Assembly (NCBI RefSeq): GCF_024979295.1
Contig: NZ_JANLCJ010000001.1
Coordinates: forward strand, 434,001 to 498,000
Length of the DNA stretch: 64,000 nt
Origin: Herbiconiux daphne
GTDB lineage: Bacteria > Actinomycetota > Actinomycetes > Actinomycetales > Microbacteriaceae
Direction of reading: 5' to 3'
Positions 1 to 10,377 of this stretch are shown piece by piece. Position 1 is the stretch's first letter; the number at the start of each line of letters is the position of its first letter. Both the position numbers and the translations under genes were made by a program. The notes under the pieces were generated by a model. The model did no database searches. It saw only the letters and a program-made list of their open reading frames with translations, and was not told where the DNA came from.

Positions 1-145
1 CGTGGTGCTCGGCAACACGCCCGCGATCGCCAAGAAGAGCTACGTCGATCCTCGGGTCGTCGACCACTACGAGCACGGCGTCACGATCGACCCGGCACGA
101 GTGTCCTCGGCCGAGAGCGAGTTGCGCGCGCTGCTGTTCGAATGA
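1..145 (+). CDS. DNA topoisomerase IB, C-terminal fragment (5' end outside window)
   Basis: Only the last 47 codons are present, read from position 2 to the TGA at 143-145. The peptide runs LGNTPAIAKKSYVDPRV and ends in LLFE. The SYxDPRV motif matches the end of the catalytic domain of bacterial (poxvirus-like) type IB topoisomerases, where the Tyr is the nucleophile that forms the 3'-phosphotyrosine intermediate; here it is residue 14 of the fragment. These enzymes relax supercoiled DNA without ATP. The bulk of the protein lies upstream, so the identification rests on this motif alone. Confidence 0.75.
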   Translation, partial: VVLGNTPAIAKKSYVDPRVVDHYEHGVTIDPARVSSAESELRALLFE

Positions 146-207
146 CCGCAGAATTCGGTAGAAGTCAAGGTTGTGTTCCCCGGTCAGAAGCGCAGAATGG
201 GGTCAAT

Positions 208-307
208 CGTTCTTACGGGAGACCTGCCGCCAGACGCTGCGAACAGAGCTTGACCGAGAGTGGTCAGCGCGCTTGACCGACTGAGCCCCAGCTCTCCCGT
301 AAGAACG
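208..307. repeat. 15-bp inverted repeat with internal direct repeat, intergenic
   Basis: The arm CGTTCTTACGGGAGA (208-222) is repeated exactly in inverted orientation as TCTCCCGTAAGAACG (293-307), 70 bp apart. Between the arms, GCTTGACCGA occurs twice in direct orientation (248-257 and 271-280). The element fills most of the gap between the topoisomerase end and the next gene, just upstream of that gene's promoter. It may be a terminator-like structure, an operator or a small repeat element; the sequence does not decide. Confidence 0.6.
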
Positions 308-343
308 TTCCTCGCCCGACATACCGATGAAACGTTGCGGGCA

Positions 344-349
344 TAGCGT
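344..349 (+). promoter_or_regulatory. Leaderless -10 box (TAGCGT) of the fructosamine-kinase-like gene
   Basis: TAGCGT ends six bases before the GTG at 356. The same spacing recurs at several other genes here and places the transcript start at or next to the start codon. No Shine-Dalgarno sequence precedes the GTG. Confidence 0.5.
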
Positions 350-355
350 GGAAGC

Positions 356-1123
356 GTGTTCACCAAGTACGACCCCGCCGCGCCGGAGGGCTTCTTCGAA
401 GCCGAGGCCGCGGGCCTGTCCTGGCTCGCGAGCAGCGGGGGAGTGCCCTGCGTCAGGGTGCTGGCGGTGCGCGAGGGCACCATCGAGCTCGACGAGCTGC
501 GCTCCGCACGCCCGAGCCGCGAGGCCGCCCGGCGTTTCGGCGAGCTGCTCGCCGTGACCCACGCGGCCGGGGCCGACGCGTTCGGCTCACCGCCCGCCGG
601 CTGGGCGGGGCCGTGCTACATCGGCCGACGCGAGATGAGCGTGGGCGCCTACGGCACCTGGAGCGACTTCTACCCGGCCGAGCGCGTGCGCCCCTACGCC
701 GAGCAGGCGGTGGCGCGCGGCAACCTGAGCGCCGACGGCTTCCGCACGGTGCAGAAGGCGTGCGACTTCATCCAGTCCGGCCTCTTCGACGACGGCGAGC
801 CCCCGGCGCGGCTGCACGGCGACCTCTGGTCGGGCAACGTCATGTGGACCCCGACCGGCGTCACGCTCATCGACCCCGCGGCCCACGGCGGCCACCGGGA
901 GACCGATCTGGCCATGCTGGTGCTGTTCGGCGCCCCCTTCCTCGACGACATCCTCACGGCCTACGACAAGGCCGCACCGCTGGCCCCGGGATGGCACGCC
1001 AGGGTGCCCATGCACCAGCTCTTCCCGCTCGCGGTGCACGCCGTCGGGCACGGTCCGTCGTATGGCGTCGAGCTCGAGCGCGCCGCGCACGCGGTGCTGC
1101 AGCTGGCGGCCGGACAGGCGTGA
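356..1123 (+). CDS. Fructosamine kinase family protein
   Basis: A 255-residue protein of the FN3K/choline-kinase-like fold. The catalytic HGDLWSGN loop is at about residues 154-161, followed by the metal-binding IDP (about 172-175) and HRETDLAML. These are hallmarks of the fructosamine/ribulosamine-3-kinase family, which phosphorylates ketosamines on glycated proteins or small amines so that they break down; the bacterial substrate is usually unknown. It is shorter than many members (about 280-290) because the N-terminal lobe is brief. The GTG at 356 was chosen because a -10 hexamer lies six bases upstream. It stands alone between the topoisomerase and the ribosomal operon promoter. Confidence 0.85.
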   Translation: MFTKYDPAAPEGFFEAEAAGLSWLASSGGVPCVRVLAVREGTIELDELRSARPSREAARRFGELLAVTHAAGADAFGSPPAGWAGPCYIGRREMSVGAYGTWSDFYPAERVRPYAEQAVARGNLSADGFRTVQKACDFIQSGLFDDGEPPARLHGDLWSGNVMWTPTGVTLIDPAAHGGHRETDLAMLVLFGAPFLDDILTAYDKAAPLAPGWHARVPMHQLFPLAVHAVGHGPSYGVELERAAHAVLQLAAGQA

Positions 1124-1143
1124 GAAAGCGCGACACGCCCGGG

Positions 1144-1172
1144 TTGCATGTAGGCCCAGGATGTGGCAAACT
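1144..1172 (+). promoter_or_regulatory. Promoter of the S10/spc ribosomal operon
   Basis: TTGCAT (1144-1149) and CAAACT (1167-1172) are separated by 17 bp, with a TGTG extension before the -10. The transcript would carry a leader of about 220 nt before rpsJ at 1401. The leader holds a small hairpin (CACTG/CAGTG, 1213-1228) but I recognise no known L4-type regulator in it. The rest of the gap 1124-1400 contains nothing else I can name. Confidence 0.6.
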
Positions 1173-1400
1173 CGTCTAGTTCAACATTTTGGGCCGCCTT
1201 GCGTGCCCGAATCACTGTTTTGGCAGTGCATAGCCCACAGAACACCGTTCTTCGTGGTTAGGCCGCAGACAGCAGAACACAGCTTAATCGCAACCCCCTC
1301 TTCTCCTGGCTAGAAGTTTGTGTTGCGGTGCCTGATAGCAAAACAGTGGGCGTCCAATGCAGTCGAGGCTGTATGACGCGAGACAGAGAGAGAGTCACAC

Positions 1401-1709
1401 ATGGCGGGACAGAAGATCCGCATTCGACTTAAGTCGTATGACCACGAGGTCATCGACACCTCGGCGCGCAAGATCGTCGACACGGTCACCCGTGCAGGAG
1501 CAACCGTCGTCGGCCCCGTGCCGCTTCCGACGGAGAAGAACGTGATCGCAGTCATCCGTTCGCCCCACAAGTACAAGGACAGCCGCGAGCACTTCGAGAT
1601 GCGCACCCACAAGCGGCTCATCGACATCATCGACCCGACGCCGAAGGCCGTCGATTCGCTCATGCGTCTCGACCTGCCCGCCGACGTCAACATCGAGATC
1701 AAGCTCTGA
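1401..1709 (+). CDS. rpsJ: 30S ribosomal protein S10
   Basis: 102 residues, full length. The protein starts [19 protein letters not shown] and carries the characteristic [13 protein letters not shown] segment. S10 is part of the 30S head and also binds NusB in antitermination. It is the first gene of the long ribosomal unit and follows a leader of about 220 nt. The purine-rich GAGAGAGAG just upstream of the ATG probably serves as the ribosome binding site. Confidence 0.98.
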   Translation: MAGQKIRIRLKSYDHEVIDTSARKIVDTVTRAGATVVGPVPLPTEKNVIAVIRSPHKYKDSREHFEMRTHKRLIDIIDPTPKAVDSLMRLDLPADVNIEIKL

Positions 1710-1732
1710 GCGCGAAGGACTAGGTAATCACT

Positions 1733-2389
1733 ATGGCTCTCGCAGCTAAGACTTCCAAGGGTCTGCTCGGCAAGAAGCTCGGCATGACGCAGGTGTGGGA
1801 CGAGAACAACCGTCTCATCCCCGTCACCGTCGTCGAGGTCTCGCCCAACGTCGTGACCCAGATCCGCACCCCCGAGAAAGACGGCTACTCGGCCGTCCAG
1901 ATCGCCGCCGGTCAGATCGACCCCCGCAAGGTGAACAAGCCGGCCACCGGCCACTTCGACGCCGCGGGCGTCACCCCCCGTCGCCACATCACCGAGATCC
2001 GCACCGCGGATGCCGCTGACTACAGCATCGGCCAGGAGCTCACCGCCGAGAGCGTCTTCGAAGCCGGCCAGAAGGTCGACGTCGTGGGCACCTCCAAGGG
2101 CAAGGGCTTCGCCGGTGTCATGAAGCGCCACAACTTCAAGGGTGTCTCCGCCTCGCACGGCTCGCACCGCAACCACCGCAAGCCCGGCTCGATCGGTGCG
2201 TCGTCGACGCCCAGCCGTGTCTTCAAGGGCATGCGCATGGCCGGCCGCATGGGTGGCGAGCGCGTCACCGTGCTCAACCTGGTCATCCACTCGGTCGACG
2301 CCGAGAAGGGCCTGCTGCTCGTCAAGGGCGCGGTTCCCGGCGCCAAGGGCCGCCTCGTTTTCGTTCGCAACGCAGTGAAGGGGGCGTAG
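1733..2389 (+). CDS. rplC: 50S ribosomal protein L3
   Basis: 218 residues; [15 protein letters not shown] at the N terminus and the central [20 protein letters not shown] loop are diagnostic for L3. L3 is an early assembly protein of the 50S subunit whose long loop reaches the peptidyl-transferase centre. It follows rpsJ by 23 bp and precedes rplD by 3 bp, so it is co-transcribed. The upstream AAGGA is somewhat distant from the ATG. Confidence 0.98.
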   Translation: MALAAKTSKGLLGKKLGMTQVWDENNRLIPVTVVEVSPNVVTQIRTPEKDGYSAVQIAAGQIDPRKVNKPATGHFDAAGVTPRRHITEIRTADAADYSIGQELTAESVFEAGQKVDVVGTSKGKGFAGVMKRHNFKGVSASHGSHRNHRKPGSIGASSTPSRVFKGMRMAGRMGGERVTVLNLVIHSVDAEKGLLLVKGAVPGAKGRLVFVRNAVKGA

Positions 2390-2392
2390 TTC

Positions 2393-3052
2393 ATGGCCAC
2401 CGCAACTAACACGCTCGATGTCCTCGACGTCGCCGGCAAGAAGTCCGGCACCGTCGAGCTGCCCGCCGAGATCTTCGACGTGCAGACCAACATCCCGCTC
2501 ATCCACCAGGTCGTCGTCGCTCAGCTCGCCGCCGCCCGCCAGGGAACCCACAAGACCAAGCGTCGTGGTGAGGTCTCCGGTGCCGGCCGCAAGCCGTTCA
2601 AGCAGAAGGGAACCGGTCGCGCTCGTCAGGGCTCGATCCGCGCCCCTCAGATGACCGGCGGTGGCATCGTCCACGGACCGGTGCCCCGTAGCTACGCCCA
2701 GCGCACCCCTAAGAAGATGATCGCCGCAGCTCTGCTCGGCGCCATCTCCGACCGAGCCCGCGGAGGCCGCCTGCACGTCGTCGAGTCCCTCTCGCAGGGT
2801 GAGACGCCGTCGACCAAGGCCGTCAACGAGTTCCTCGCCACCGTCGCCTCGTCGAAGCACGTGCTCGTCGTGCTCGAGCGCAGCGACGACCTGAGCCTCA
2901 AGAGCGTCCGCAACATCCCGACCGTTCACGTGCTGCCCGCAGACCAGCTGAACGCCTACGACGTCCTCGTCTCCGACGACATCGTCTTCACCAAGGGTTC
3001 CTTCGACGCGTTCGTCGCCGCGAAGACCAAGAAGGAAGAGGTTTCCGCATGA
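2393..3052 (+). CDS. rplD: 50S ribosomal protein L4
   Basis: 219 residues. The [28 protein letters not shown] loop region, which lines the exit tunnel, is clear at about residues 50-80. In E. coli L4 represses its own S10 operon; whether that holds here is unknown. The last codons overlap the rplW start (ATGA), implying translational coupling. Confidence 0.98.
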   Translation: MATATNTLDVLDVAGKKSGTVELPAEIFDVQTNIPLIHQVVVAQLAAARQGTHKTKRRGEVSGAGRKPFKQKGTGRARQGSIRAPQMTGGGIVHGPVPRSYAQRTPKKMIAAALLGAISDRARGGRLHVVESLSQGETPSTKAVNEFLATVASSKHVLVVLERSDDLSLKSVRNIPTVHVLPADQLNAYDVLVSDDIVFTKGSFDAFVAAKTKKEEVSA

Positions 3053-3354
3053 GCAACGCCGCGTTCAACAAAGACCCGCGCGACATCATCCTGTCGCCCG
3101 TCGTCTCCGAGAAGAGCTACGGCCTGATCGACGAGGGCAAATACACCTTCGTCGTCGACCCCCGCTCGAACAAGACCGAGATCAAGCTCGCCATCGAGAA
3201 GATCTTCAAGGTCGAGGTGGCGTCGATCAACACGCTGAACCGCACGGGCAAGACCCGTCGCACCAAGTTCGGCCAGGGCAAGCGCAAGGACACCAAGCGT
3301 GCGATCGTCACGCTCAAGTCCGGATCCATCGACATCTTCACGGCCGTCGGCTAG
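3049..3354 (+). CDS. rplW: 50S ribosomal protein L23
   Basis: 101 residues with the typical [17 protein letters not shown] start and [14 protein letters not shown] core. L23 sits at the tunnel exit and docks signal recognition particle and trigger factor. The ATG overlaps the rplD stop by four bases. Confidence 0.97.
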   Translation: MSNAAFNKDPRDIILSPVVSEKSYGLIDEGKYTFVVDPRSNKTEIKLAIEKIFKVEVASINTLNRTGKTRRTKFGQGKRKDTKRAIVTLKSGSIDIFTAVG

Positions 3355-3379
3355 GCGCGGAAGCTAGAGGAAAAGACAC

Positions 3380-4219
<840 letters not shown>

Positions 4220-4231
4220 GAGTCTTAGAAA

Positions 4232-4513
4232 ATGCCACGCAGTCTCAAAAAGGGCCCCTTCGTCGACGACCACCTGTACCGCAAGGTCGTCACCGCGAAC
4301 GAAGCCGGTTCCAAGAACGTCATCAAGACCTGGTCGCGTCGTTCGATGATCATCCCCGATTTCCTCGGGCACACGATCGCCGTTCACGACGGCCGCAAGC
4401 ACATCCCGGTGTTCATCACCGAGACCATGGTGGGCCACAAGCTCGGCGAGTTCGCCCCCACCCGCACCTTCCGTGGTCACGTGAAGGACGACAAGAAGGG
4501 CCGTCGCCGCTAA
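4232..4513 (+). CDS. rpsS: 30S ribosomal protein S19
   Basis: 93 residues: [14 protein letters not shown] at the start and [16 protein letters not shown] near the end are S19 signatures. It binds 16S rRNA in the 30S head with S13. An AGGAG site overlapping the rplB stop codon serves its ATG. Confidence 0.98.
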   Translation: MPRSLKKGPFVDDHLYRKVVTANEAGSKNVIKTWSRRSMIIPDFLGHTIAVHDGRKHIPVFITETMVGHKLGEFAPTRTFRGHVKDDKKGRRR

Positions 4514-4540
4514 CCGCGGTGACGTGAAGGAGGAAGAGAA

Positions 4541-4933
4541 ATGGTGGAGTCGATCGCACGCGTGCGTCACATCCGCGTCACCCCCATGAAGGCCCGTCGT
4601 GTCGTCAACCTGATCCGCGGCCGTCAGGCCGTCGAGGCACTGGCGATCCTGAAGTTCGCCCCGCAGGGAGCGTCCGAGCCTGTCTACAAGCTCGTCGCAT
4701 CCGCGATCGCGAACGCCCGGGTCAAGGCCGACGCCTCGAACAGCTACCTGGACGAGCAGGACCTCTTCGTCGCGAAGGCTTTCGTCGACGAGGGCACCAC
4801 GCTCAAGCGTTTCCAGCCCCGTGCTCAGGGACGCGCGTTCCGCATCAACAAGCGCACGAGCCACATCACCATCGTCCTGGCCACGCCGGACGAAGCGGAT
4901 GTCGCAGCCGCGAGCAAGAAGGCGAGCAAGTAA
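4541..4933 (+). CDS. rplV: 50S ribosomal protein L22
   Basis: 130 residues, containing [13 protein letters not shown] and the tunnel-loop end [17 protein letters not shown]22 lines the exit tunnel, and its loop is a known site of macrolide-resistance mutations. A strong AAGGAGG site (4527-4533) precedes the ATG. The C terminus carries a short Ala/Lys tail. The stop overlaps the rpsC start (TAATG). Confidence 0.97.
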   Translation: MVESIARVRHIRVTPMKARRVVNLIRGRQAVEALAILKFAPQGASEPVYKLVASAIANARVKADASNSYLDEQDLFVAKAFVDEGTTLKRFQPRAQGRAFRINKRTSHITIVLATPDEADVAAASKKASK

Positions 4934-5697
4934 TGGGCCAGAAAGTCAATCCTTACGGCTTCCGTCTCGGGATCACCACCGACCACGTGTCGCGCTGGTT
5001 CTCGGACAGCACGAAGAAGGGTCAGCGCTACAGCGACTACGTCGCCGAAGACGTGAAGATCCGCAACCTGCTGAAGACGAGCCTCGACCGCGCCGGAGTG
5101 GCGCGCATCGAGATCGAGCGCACCCGTGACCGCGTCCGCGTCGACATCCACACCGCCCGCCCGGGCATCGTGATCGGTCGTCGTGGCGCCGAGGCCGAGC
5201 GCATCCGCTCCGACCTCGAGAAGCTCACCGGCAAGCAGATTCAGCTCAACATCCTCGAGGTGAAGAACCCCGAGGCCGAGGCTCAGCTGGTCGCACAGGG
5301 CATCGCCGAGCAGCTCACCGCTCGCGTGGCGTTCCGTCGTGCGATGCGCAAGGGCCTGCAGGGCGCTCAGCGCGCCGGCGCCAAGGGTGTCCGCATCCAG
5401 GTGTCGGGCCGCCTCGGCGGCGCCGAGATGAGCCGTTCCGAGTTCTACCGTGAAGGCCGCGTTCCGCTGCACACCCTTCGCGCCAACATCGACTACGGCT
5501 TCTACGAGGCCAAGACGACGTTCGGCCGCATCGGTGTGAAGGTCTGGATCTACAAGGGCGACATCACCAACAAGGAGCTCGCCCGCGAGCAGGCCAACCA
5601 GAAGTCGTCGCGCCCCGAGCGTGGCGACCGTGACCGTCCGCGCCGTAACTCCGCCCCCAAGGCGGAGGCTCCGGTCGCAGCAGGAGTTGAGGCGTAA
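4933..5697 (+). CDS. rpsC: 30S ribosomal protein S3
   Basis: 254 residues. It begins [15 protein letters not shown]; the KH domain contains [15 protein letters not shown] (about residues 76-90). The C-terminal domain ends in a charged tail rich in Arg, Asp, Pro and Ala (about 30 residues), a little longer than in E. coli. S3 forms part of the mRNA entry channel and helicase activity of the 30S subunit. Confidence 0.97.
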   Translation: MGQKVNPYGFRLGITTDHVSRWFSDSTKKGQRYSDYVAEDVKIRNLLKTSLDRAGVARIEIERTRDRVRVDIHTARPGIVIGRRGAEAERIRSDLEKLTGKQIQLNILEVKNPEAEAQLVAQGIAEQLTARVAFRRAMRKGLQGAQRAGAKGVRIQVSGRLGGAEMSRSEFYREGRVPLHTLRANIDYGFYEAKTTFGRIGVKVWIYKGDITNKELAREQANQKSSRPERGDRDRPRRNSAPKAEAPVAAGVEA

Positions 5698-5699
5698 CC

Positions 5700-6119
5700 A
5701 TGCTTATCCCCCGTCGAGTCAAGCACCGCAAGCAGCACCACCCGGGTCGCAGTGGCCAGGCCACCGGTGGCACCAAGGTCAGCTTCGGTGAGTACGGCAT
5801 CCAGGCCCTCACGCCCGCTTACGTGACGAACCGTCAGATCGAGTCCGCTCGTATCGCGATGACCCGTCACATCAAGCGTGGTGGAAAGGTGTGGATCAAC
5901 ATCTACCCCGACCGTCCGCTCACGAAGAAGCCGGCCGAAACCCGCATGGGTTCCGGTAAGGGTTCGCCCGAGTGGTGGGTCGCGAACGTCAAGCCGGGCC
6001 GCGTGCTGTTCGAGCTGAGCGGGGTCAACGAGACCATCGCTCGCGAGGCACTGACCCGTGCAATCCACAAGCTGCCTTTGAAGGCACGCATCATCAAGCG
6101 CGAGGAGGGCGACGCGTAA
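5700..6119 (+). CDS. rplP: 50S ribosomal protein L16
   Basis: 139 residues: [13 protein letters not shown] start, [16 protein letters not shown] motif near residue 85. L16 contacts the A-site tRNA region of the 50S subunit. It starts 3 bp after rpsC and its TAA overlaps the ATG of rpmC by one base. Confidence 0.97.
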   Translation: MLIPRRVKHRKQHHPGRSGQATGGTKVSFGEYGIQALTPAYVTNRQIESARIAMTRHIKRGGKVWINIYPDRPLTKKPAETRMGSGKGSPEWWVANVKPGRVLFELSGVNETIAREALTRAIHKLPLKARIIKREEGDA

Positions 6120-6463
6120 TGGCGATCGGTTCTAAGGAGCTCGCCTCGGCGGAGCTCGACACGTTCGAAGATTCTCGACTTCTCGAGGAGCTTCGCAAGG
6201 CCAAGGAAGAGCTGTTCAACCTGCGCTTCCAGTCGGCCACCGGCCAGCTCGAAAGCCACGGCCGCCTGCGCGCCGTGAAGCGCGACATCGCCCGTATCTA
6301 CACGATCATCCGCGAGCGGGAGCTCGGCATCCGTGCCACGCCCGCCCCGGTGGAGGTCGCGGCGAAGCCGGCGAAGGCACCCAAGAAGACCAAGAAGGCT
6401 GCAGACGCCGAGGCGCCCGCAGTCGAGCCTGAGACGGCTGCACAGACCGAGGAGGCCAAGTAA
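6119..6463 (+). CDS. rpmC: 50S ribosomal protein L29 with long C-terminal tail
   Basis: 114 residues from the ATG that overlaps the rplP stop (TAATG). The first 66 or so residues are a normal two-helix L29 ([36 protein letters not shown]). A further stretch of about 45 residues rich in Ala, Lys, Pro and Glu follows. L29 is normally 60-80 residues and sits near the tunnel exit beside L23. The tail is in frame and runs directly into rpsQ, so it is not an artefact of a missed stop. Confidence 0.95.
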   Translation: MAIGSKELASAELDTFEDSRLLEELRKAKEELFNLRFQSATGQLESHGRLRAVKRDIARIYTIIRERELGIRATPAPVEVAAKPAKAPKKTKKAADAEAPAVEPETAAQTEEAK

Positions 6464-6786
6464 TGGCTAAGACCGAAGAGAAGGTCGTCGCGACCGGCCA
6501 CGAGTCGTCCTCGCACGACGTCAAGGATGCCGCGGCTCGCGGTTACCGCAAGGCACGTCGTGGCTACGTCACCTCCGACAAGATGGACAAGACCATCGTC
6601 GTCGAGGTCGAGGACCGCGTGAAGCACCCGCTGTACGGCAAGGTCATCCGCCGCACCTCCAAGGTGAAGGCGCACGACGAGACCAACAGCGCCGGCATCG
6701 GCGACCTCGTGCTCATCAACGAGACCCGTCCCCTGTCAGCGTCGAAGCGCTGGCGCCTGGTCGAGATCCTGGAAAAGGCGAAGTAA
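6463..6786 (+). CDS. rpsQ: 30S ribosomal protein S17
   Basis: 107 residues. The S17 core ([27 protein letters not shown]) is preceded by an N-terminal extension of about 30 residues containing [16 protein letters not shown], then an Arg-rich linker. Typical S17 is about 85 residues. It binds 16S helix 11 early in assembly. The ATG overlaps the rpmC stop. Confidence 0.96.
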   Translation: MAKTEEKVVATGHESSSHDVKDAAARGYRKARRGYVTSDKMDKTIVVEVEDRVKHPLYGKVIRRTSKVKAHDETNSAGIGDLVLINETRPLSASKRWRLVEILEKAK

Positions 6787-7155
6787 ATGCTGCAGCAAGA
6801 ATCACGAGTTAAGGTCGCCGACAACACCGGCGCCAAGGAACTCCTGACGATTCGTGTTCTCGGTGGATCCGGCCGTCGTTACGCGGGCCTCGGCGATGTC
6901 ATCGTCGCGACCGTGAAAGACGCCATCCCCGGCGGAAACGTCAAGAAGGGCGACGTGGTCAAGGCCGTCATCGTCCGCACAGTCAAGTCGACCCGTCGCT
7001 CCGACGGCTCGTACATCAAGTTCGACGAGAACGCCGCTGTGATCCTGAAGAACGACGGTGACCCCCGTGGCACCCGCATCTTCGGACCGGTCGGCCGTGA
7101 GCTCCGTGACAAGAAGTTCATGAAGATCATCTCGCTGGCACCGGAGGTTATCTAG
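6787..7155 (+). CDS. rplN: 50S ribosomal protein L14
   Basis: 122 residues, exact family length. It begins [18 protein letters not shown] and carries the [14 protein letters not shown] motif. L14 binds 23S rRNA at the subunit interface and is the docking site for silencing factor RsfS. It starts directly after the rpsQ stop, probably by coupled translation. Confidence 0.98.
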   Translation: MLQQESRVKVADNTGAKELLTIRVLGGSGRRYAGLGDVIVATVKDAIPGGNVKKGDVVKAVIVRTVKSTRRSDGSYIKFDENAAVILKNDGDPRGTRIFGPVGRELRDKKFMKIISLAPEVI

Positions 7156-7157
7156 TC

Positions 7158-7517
7158 ATGGCGAACATCAAGAAGGGTGACCTGGTTCAGGTCATCACCG
7201 GCCCCAGCCAGGCCCGCGGCGGAGACCGCGGCAAGCAGGGTCGGGTCATCGAGGTGCAGGTCGAGAAGGACCGCGTCGTCGTCGAGGGCGTGAACTTCGT
7301 CACGAAGCACGTTCGCGTCGGTCAGACCCAGCGCGGCACCAAGACCGGTGGCATCGAGACCATGGAGGCGCCGATCCACGTGTCGAACGTCGCCCTGGTC
7401 GACCCCGACACCAAGAAGCCGACCCGCGTCGGCCACCGCAACGAAGAAGTAACGAAGGACGGCGTCACGAAGACGGTCCGCGTTCGTTACGCGAAGAAGT
7501 CAGGTAAGGACCTCTAA
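7158..7517 (+). CDS. rplX: 50S ribosomal protein L24
   Basis: 119 residues. The KOW motif is near the N terminus ([27 protein letters not shown]), with [13 protein letters not shown] following. L24 is an assembly initiator protein of the 50S subunit. It begins 2 bp after rplN and its stop overlaps the rplE ATG. Confidence 0.97.
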   Translation: MANIKKGDLVQVITGPSQARGGDRGKQGRVIEVQVEKDRVVVEGVNFVTKHVRVGQTQRGTKTGGIETMEAPIHVSNVALVDPDTKKPTRVGHRNEEVTKDGVTKTVRVRYAKKSGKDL

Positions 7518-8107
7518 TGACCACGACTGCCCCCGCAGCTGGCAAAATCCAGCCGCGCCTCAAGCAGAAGTACCAGAGCCAGATCGTCGATCAGCTCACC
7601 AAGGACTTCGGTTTCACGAACGTGCACCAGGTGCCCGGACTCGTGAAGATCGTCGTGAACACCGGTGTCGGCGAAGCGGCCCGCGATGGCAAGATCATCG
7701 ACGGCGCCGTGAAGGACCTCACCGCGATCACCGGTCAGAAGCCGCAGGTCACGAAGGCCCGCAAGTCGATCGCCCAGTTCAAGCTGCGTGAGGGTCAGCC
7801 CATCGGCGCCCACGTCACGCTCCGTGGCGACCGTGCTTGGGAGTTCCTCGACCGCCTCCTGTCGCTCGCGCTTCCCCGCATCCGCGACTTCCGTGGTCTC
7901 TCGGACAAGCAGTTCGACGGCCGCGGCAACTACACGTTCGGTCTCACGGAGCAGTCGATGTTCCACGAGATCGACCAGGACAGGATCGACCGCGTTCGTG
8001 GTTTCGACATCACCGTCGTCACGACCGCCAAGACCGACGACGAGGGTCGTGCGCTGCTCAAGGCGCTCGGGTTCCCGTTCAAGTCCGACGACAGCACCAC
8101 CAACTAG
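7517..8107 (+). CDS. rplE: 50S ribosomal protein L5
   Basis: 196 residues with the L5 signatures [17 protein letters not shown] and [24 protein letters not shown]5 binds 5S rRNA and P-site tRNA. In many bacteria rpsN follows; here the next gene is rpsH after 76 bp without an S14 reading frame. Confidence 0.98.
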   Translation: MTTTAPAAGKIQPRLKQKYQSQIVDQLTKDFGFTNVHQVPGLVKIVVNTGVGEAARDGKIIDGAVKDLTAITGQKPQVTKARKSIAQFKLREGQPIGAHVTLRGDRAWEFLDRLLSLALPRIRDFRGLSDKQFDGRGNYTFGLTEQSMFHEIDQDRIDRVRGFDITVVTTAKTDDEGRALLKALGFPFKSDDSTTN

Positions 8108-8183
8108 CACCATTCACCCACCACGACCATAGGTCGGCATCCTCGGAAAGGGTGTCGAAACCAGGCGCGAAAGGCCACACATA

Positions 8184-8582
8184 ATGACAATGACAGATCC
8201 GGTCGCAGACATGCTGACCAGACTGCGCAACGCGAACTCGGCGCACCACGACACCGTGTCGATGCCGCACTCGAAGCTCAAGTCGCACATCGCCGACATC
8301 CTGAAGTCCGAGGGCTACATCTCGGGCTGGGAGGTCACCGACGCGAAGGTCGGACAGACCCTCACGCTGAACCTCAAGTTCGGCCCGAACCGCGAGCGCT
8401 CCATCGCGGGCATCAAGCGCGTCTCGAAGCCCGGTCTGCGCGTCTACGCGAAGTCGACCGAGATCCCGACCGTTCTCGGCGGGCTCGGCGTCGCCATCCT
8501 GTCCACCTCCTCGGGTCTCCTCACGGACCGCCAGGCGAGCAAGAAGGGCGTAGGTGGGGAAGTCCTCGCCTATGTGTGGTAA
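8184..8582 (+). CDS. rpsH: 30S ribosomal protein S8
   Basis: 132 residues: [23 protein letters not shown] start and a C terminus [10 protein letters not shown] typical of S8. S8 is a primary 16S rRNA binding protein and in E. coli represses the spc operon. The 76-bp gap before it holds a purine run (GCGAAAGG) but no rpsN. Confidence 0.98.
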   Translation: MTMTDPVADMLTRLRNANSAHHDTVSMPHSKLKSHIADILKSEGYISGWEVTDAKVGQTLTLNLKFGPNRERSIAGIKRVSKPGLRVYAKSTEIPTVLGGLGVAILSTSSGLLTDRQASKKGVGGEVLAYVW

Positions 8583-8588
8583 CTGACA

Positions 8589-9125
8589 ATGTCACGAATC
8601 GGACGTCTCCCCATCGACATCCCGGCCGGCGTCACCGTCTCCATCGACGGCCAGCAGGTCGCGGTCAAGGGCCCCAAGGGCGAGCTCGCGCTCGTCGTCG
8701 CGGAGCCCATCAAGGCCACGGTCGAAGAGAACCAGGTTCTCGTCACCCGCCCGGATGACGAGCGCACCTCGCGATCGCTCCACGGCCTCACGCGTACCCT
8801 CATCGCGAACCAGATCACCGGCGTCACCACGGGCTACTCCAAGAGCCTCGAGGTCGTCGGAACCGGTTACCGCGTCGCTGCCAAGGGCAGCGGCGTCGAG
8901 TTCGCGCTCGGGTACTCCCACCCCATCTCGGTCGAGCCGCCCGCGGGCATCTCGTTCACGGTGGAAGGGAACAACAAGCTCACGGTGAACGGAATCGACA
9001 AGCAGGCCGTCGGTGAAGTTGCCGCAAACATTCGCAAGCTGCGCAAGCCCGAGCCCTACAAGGGCAAGGGCGTGCGGTACGCCGGCGAGGTAGTTCGCCG
9101 CAAGGCCGGAAAGAGTGGTAAGTAG
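8589..9125 (+). CDS. rplF: 50S ribosomal protein L6
   Basis: 178 residues, two-domain L6: [15 protein letters not shown] at the N terminus and the C-terminal [24 protein letters not shown] signature. L6 sits near the factor-binding site of the 50S subunit. It starts 6 bp after rpsH. Confidence 0.98.
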   Translation: MSRIGRLPIDIPAGVTVSIDGQQVAVKGPKGELALVVAEPIKATVEENQVLVTRPDDERTSRSLHGLTRTLIANQITGVTTGYSKSLEVVGTGYRVAAKGSGVEFALGYSHPISVEPPAGISFTVEGNNKLTVNGIDKQAVGEVAANIRKLRKPEPYKGKGVRYAGEVVRRKAGKSGK

Positions 9126-9128
9126 ACC

Positions 9129-9500
9129 ATGGCTACTGGAATCAGAGGAAAGTCGAAGTCCGCTGCCCGCGATCGCCGGCACCTGCGACTTCGCAAGAAG
9201 GTCGAAGGCACCCCGGCGCGTCCGCGCCTGGTGGTCACCCGTTCGGCTCGTCACGTCTTCGTGCAGGTCGTCGACGACAGCAAGGGTCACACCCTCGCGT
9301 CGGCCTCGACCCTCGAAGCCGATCTGCGCACCTTCGACGGTGACAAGACCGCCAAGGCCAAGAAGGTCGGCGAGCTCGTCGCCGAGCGTGCGAAGCAGGC
9401 CGGGATCGACGCCGTCGTGTTCGACCGCGGTGGAAACCGTTACGCGGGTCGCGTCGCGGCCATCGCCGATGGAGCTCGAGAGGGTGGTCTGAGCCTGTGA
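9129..9500 (+). CDS. rplR: 50S ribosomal protein L18
   Basis: 123 residues; [21 protein letters not shown] and [24 protein letters not shown] are L18 signatures. L18 binds 5S rRNA with L5. It starts 3 bp after rplF. Confidence 0.97.
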   Translation: MATGIRGKSKSAARDRRHLRLRKKVEGTPARPRLVVTRSARHVFVQVVDDSKGHTLASASTLEADLRTFDGDKTAKAKKVGELVAERAKQAGIDAVVFDRGGNRYAGRVAAIADGAREGGLSL

Positions 9501-9526
9501 CCCCCGAAACCAATAAGGAGCAGGAC

Positions 9527-10192
9527 GTGGCAGCAGTAGCTGAAGCCCCCGTCGAGACCGCCGCGTCGACCGAGTCGACCCAGAGCGAGCCCCGCGAGGC
9601 ACGCCGTGGAGGCCGTGAGCGCAACCCGAACCGCGGCGACCGCGGAGGACGTGACTCCGACAAGAGCAACTTCCTCGAGCGCGTCGTCACCATCAACCGC
9701 GTCTCGAAGGTGGTGAAGGGTGGTCGTCGCTTCAGCTTCACCGCTCTCGTCGTCGTCGGAGACGGCAACGGTCTGGTGGGCGTCGGCTACGGCAAGGCCC
9801 GCGAGGTGCCGACCGCCATCTCGAAGGGCGTCGAGGAAGCGAAGAAGAACTTCTTCCGCGTTCCCCGCGTCGGCAACACGATCCCTCACCCGGTTCAGGG
9901 TGAGGCGGCCGCCGGTGTGGTGCTCCTGCGCCCCGCCGCCGCCGGTACCGGCGTCATCGCCGGTGGCCCGGTGCGCGCCGTTCTCGAGTGCGCCGGCATC
10001 CACGACATCCTCTCGAAGTCGCTCGGCTCGTCGAACACGATCAACATCGTGCACGCGACCGTCGAGGCGCTGCAGCAGCTCGAAGAGCCGCGTGCCGTCG
10101 CCGCCCGTCGTGGCCTCGACTTCGAAGACGTCGCCCCGGCCCGCCTCGTGCGCGCCGAGGCCGACGCTCTAGCTGCGAAGGCAGGTGCATGA
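9527..10192 (+). CDS. rpsE: 30S ribosomal protein S5
   Basis: 221 residues from the GTG at 9527, chosen because AAGGAG (9515-9520) lies six bases upstream. An in-frame GTG at 9497 overlaps the end of rplR and would add 10 residues, but has no comparable site. Residues 1-48 are a disordered, charged extension ([18 protein letters not shown]). The S5 core begins at [24 protein letters not shown] and includes the decoding-site loop. S5 takes part in accuracy and in mRNA unwinding at the entry channel. Confidence 0.96.
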   Translation: MAAVAEAPVETAASTESTQSEPREARRGGRERNPNRGDRGGRDSDKSNFLERVVTINRVSKVVKGGRRFSFTALVVVGDGNGLVGVGYGKAREVPTAISKGVEEAKKNFFRVPRVGNTIPHPVQGEAAAGVVLLRPAAAGTGVIAGGPVRAVLECAGIHDILSKSLGSSNTINIVHATVEALQQLEEPRAVAARRGLDFEDVAPARLVRAEADALAAKAGA

Positions 10193-10377
10193 TGGCCGCG
10201 CGCCTCAAAGTGACCCAGATCAAGTCCAAGATCAGCGAGAAGCAGAACCAGCGGGACACGCTGCGCAGCCTCGGACTGAAGCGGATCGGCGACATCGTCG
10301 TTCGCGAAGACAACGCCCAGAACCGTGGTTACGTGCGCACCGTCGCACACCTGGTGAAGGTCGAGGAGATTGACTAA
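10192..10377 (+). CDS. rpmD: 50S ribosomal protein L30
   Basis: 61 residues: [29 protein letters not shown], the usual bacterial L30. The ATG at 10192 follows another in-frame ATG at 10189, so either may be used; both overlap the rpsE stop. L30 binds 23S rRNA on the solvent side of the 50S subunit. Confidence 0.96.
   Translation: MAARLKVTQIKSKISEKQNQRDTLRSLGLKRIGDIVVREDNAQNRGYVRTVAHLVKVEEID

Noticed and set aside
1310..2929. A 539-codon open frame on the minus strand across rpsJ, rplC and rplD
   Set aside because: It is antisense to three certain ribosomal genes, is low-complexity and matches no family; long antisense frames are common at this GC content.
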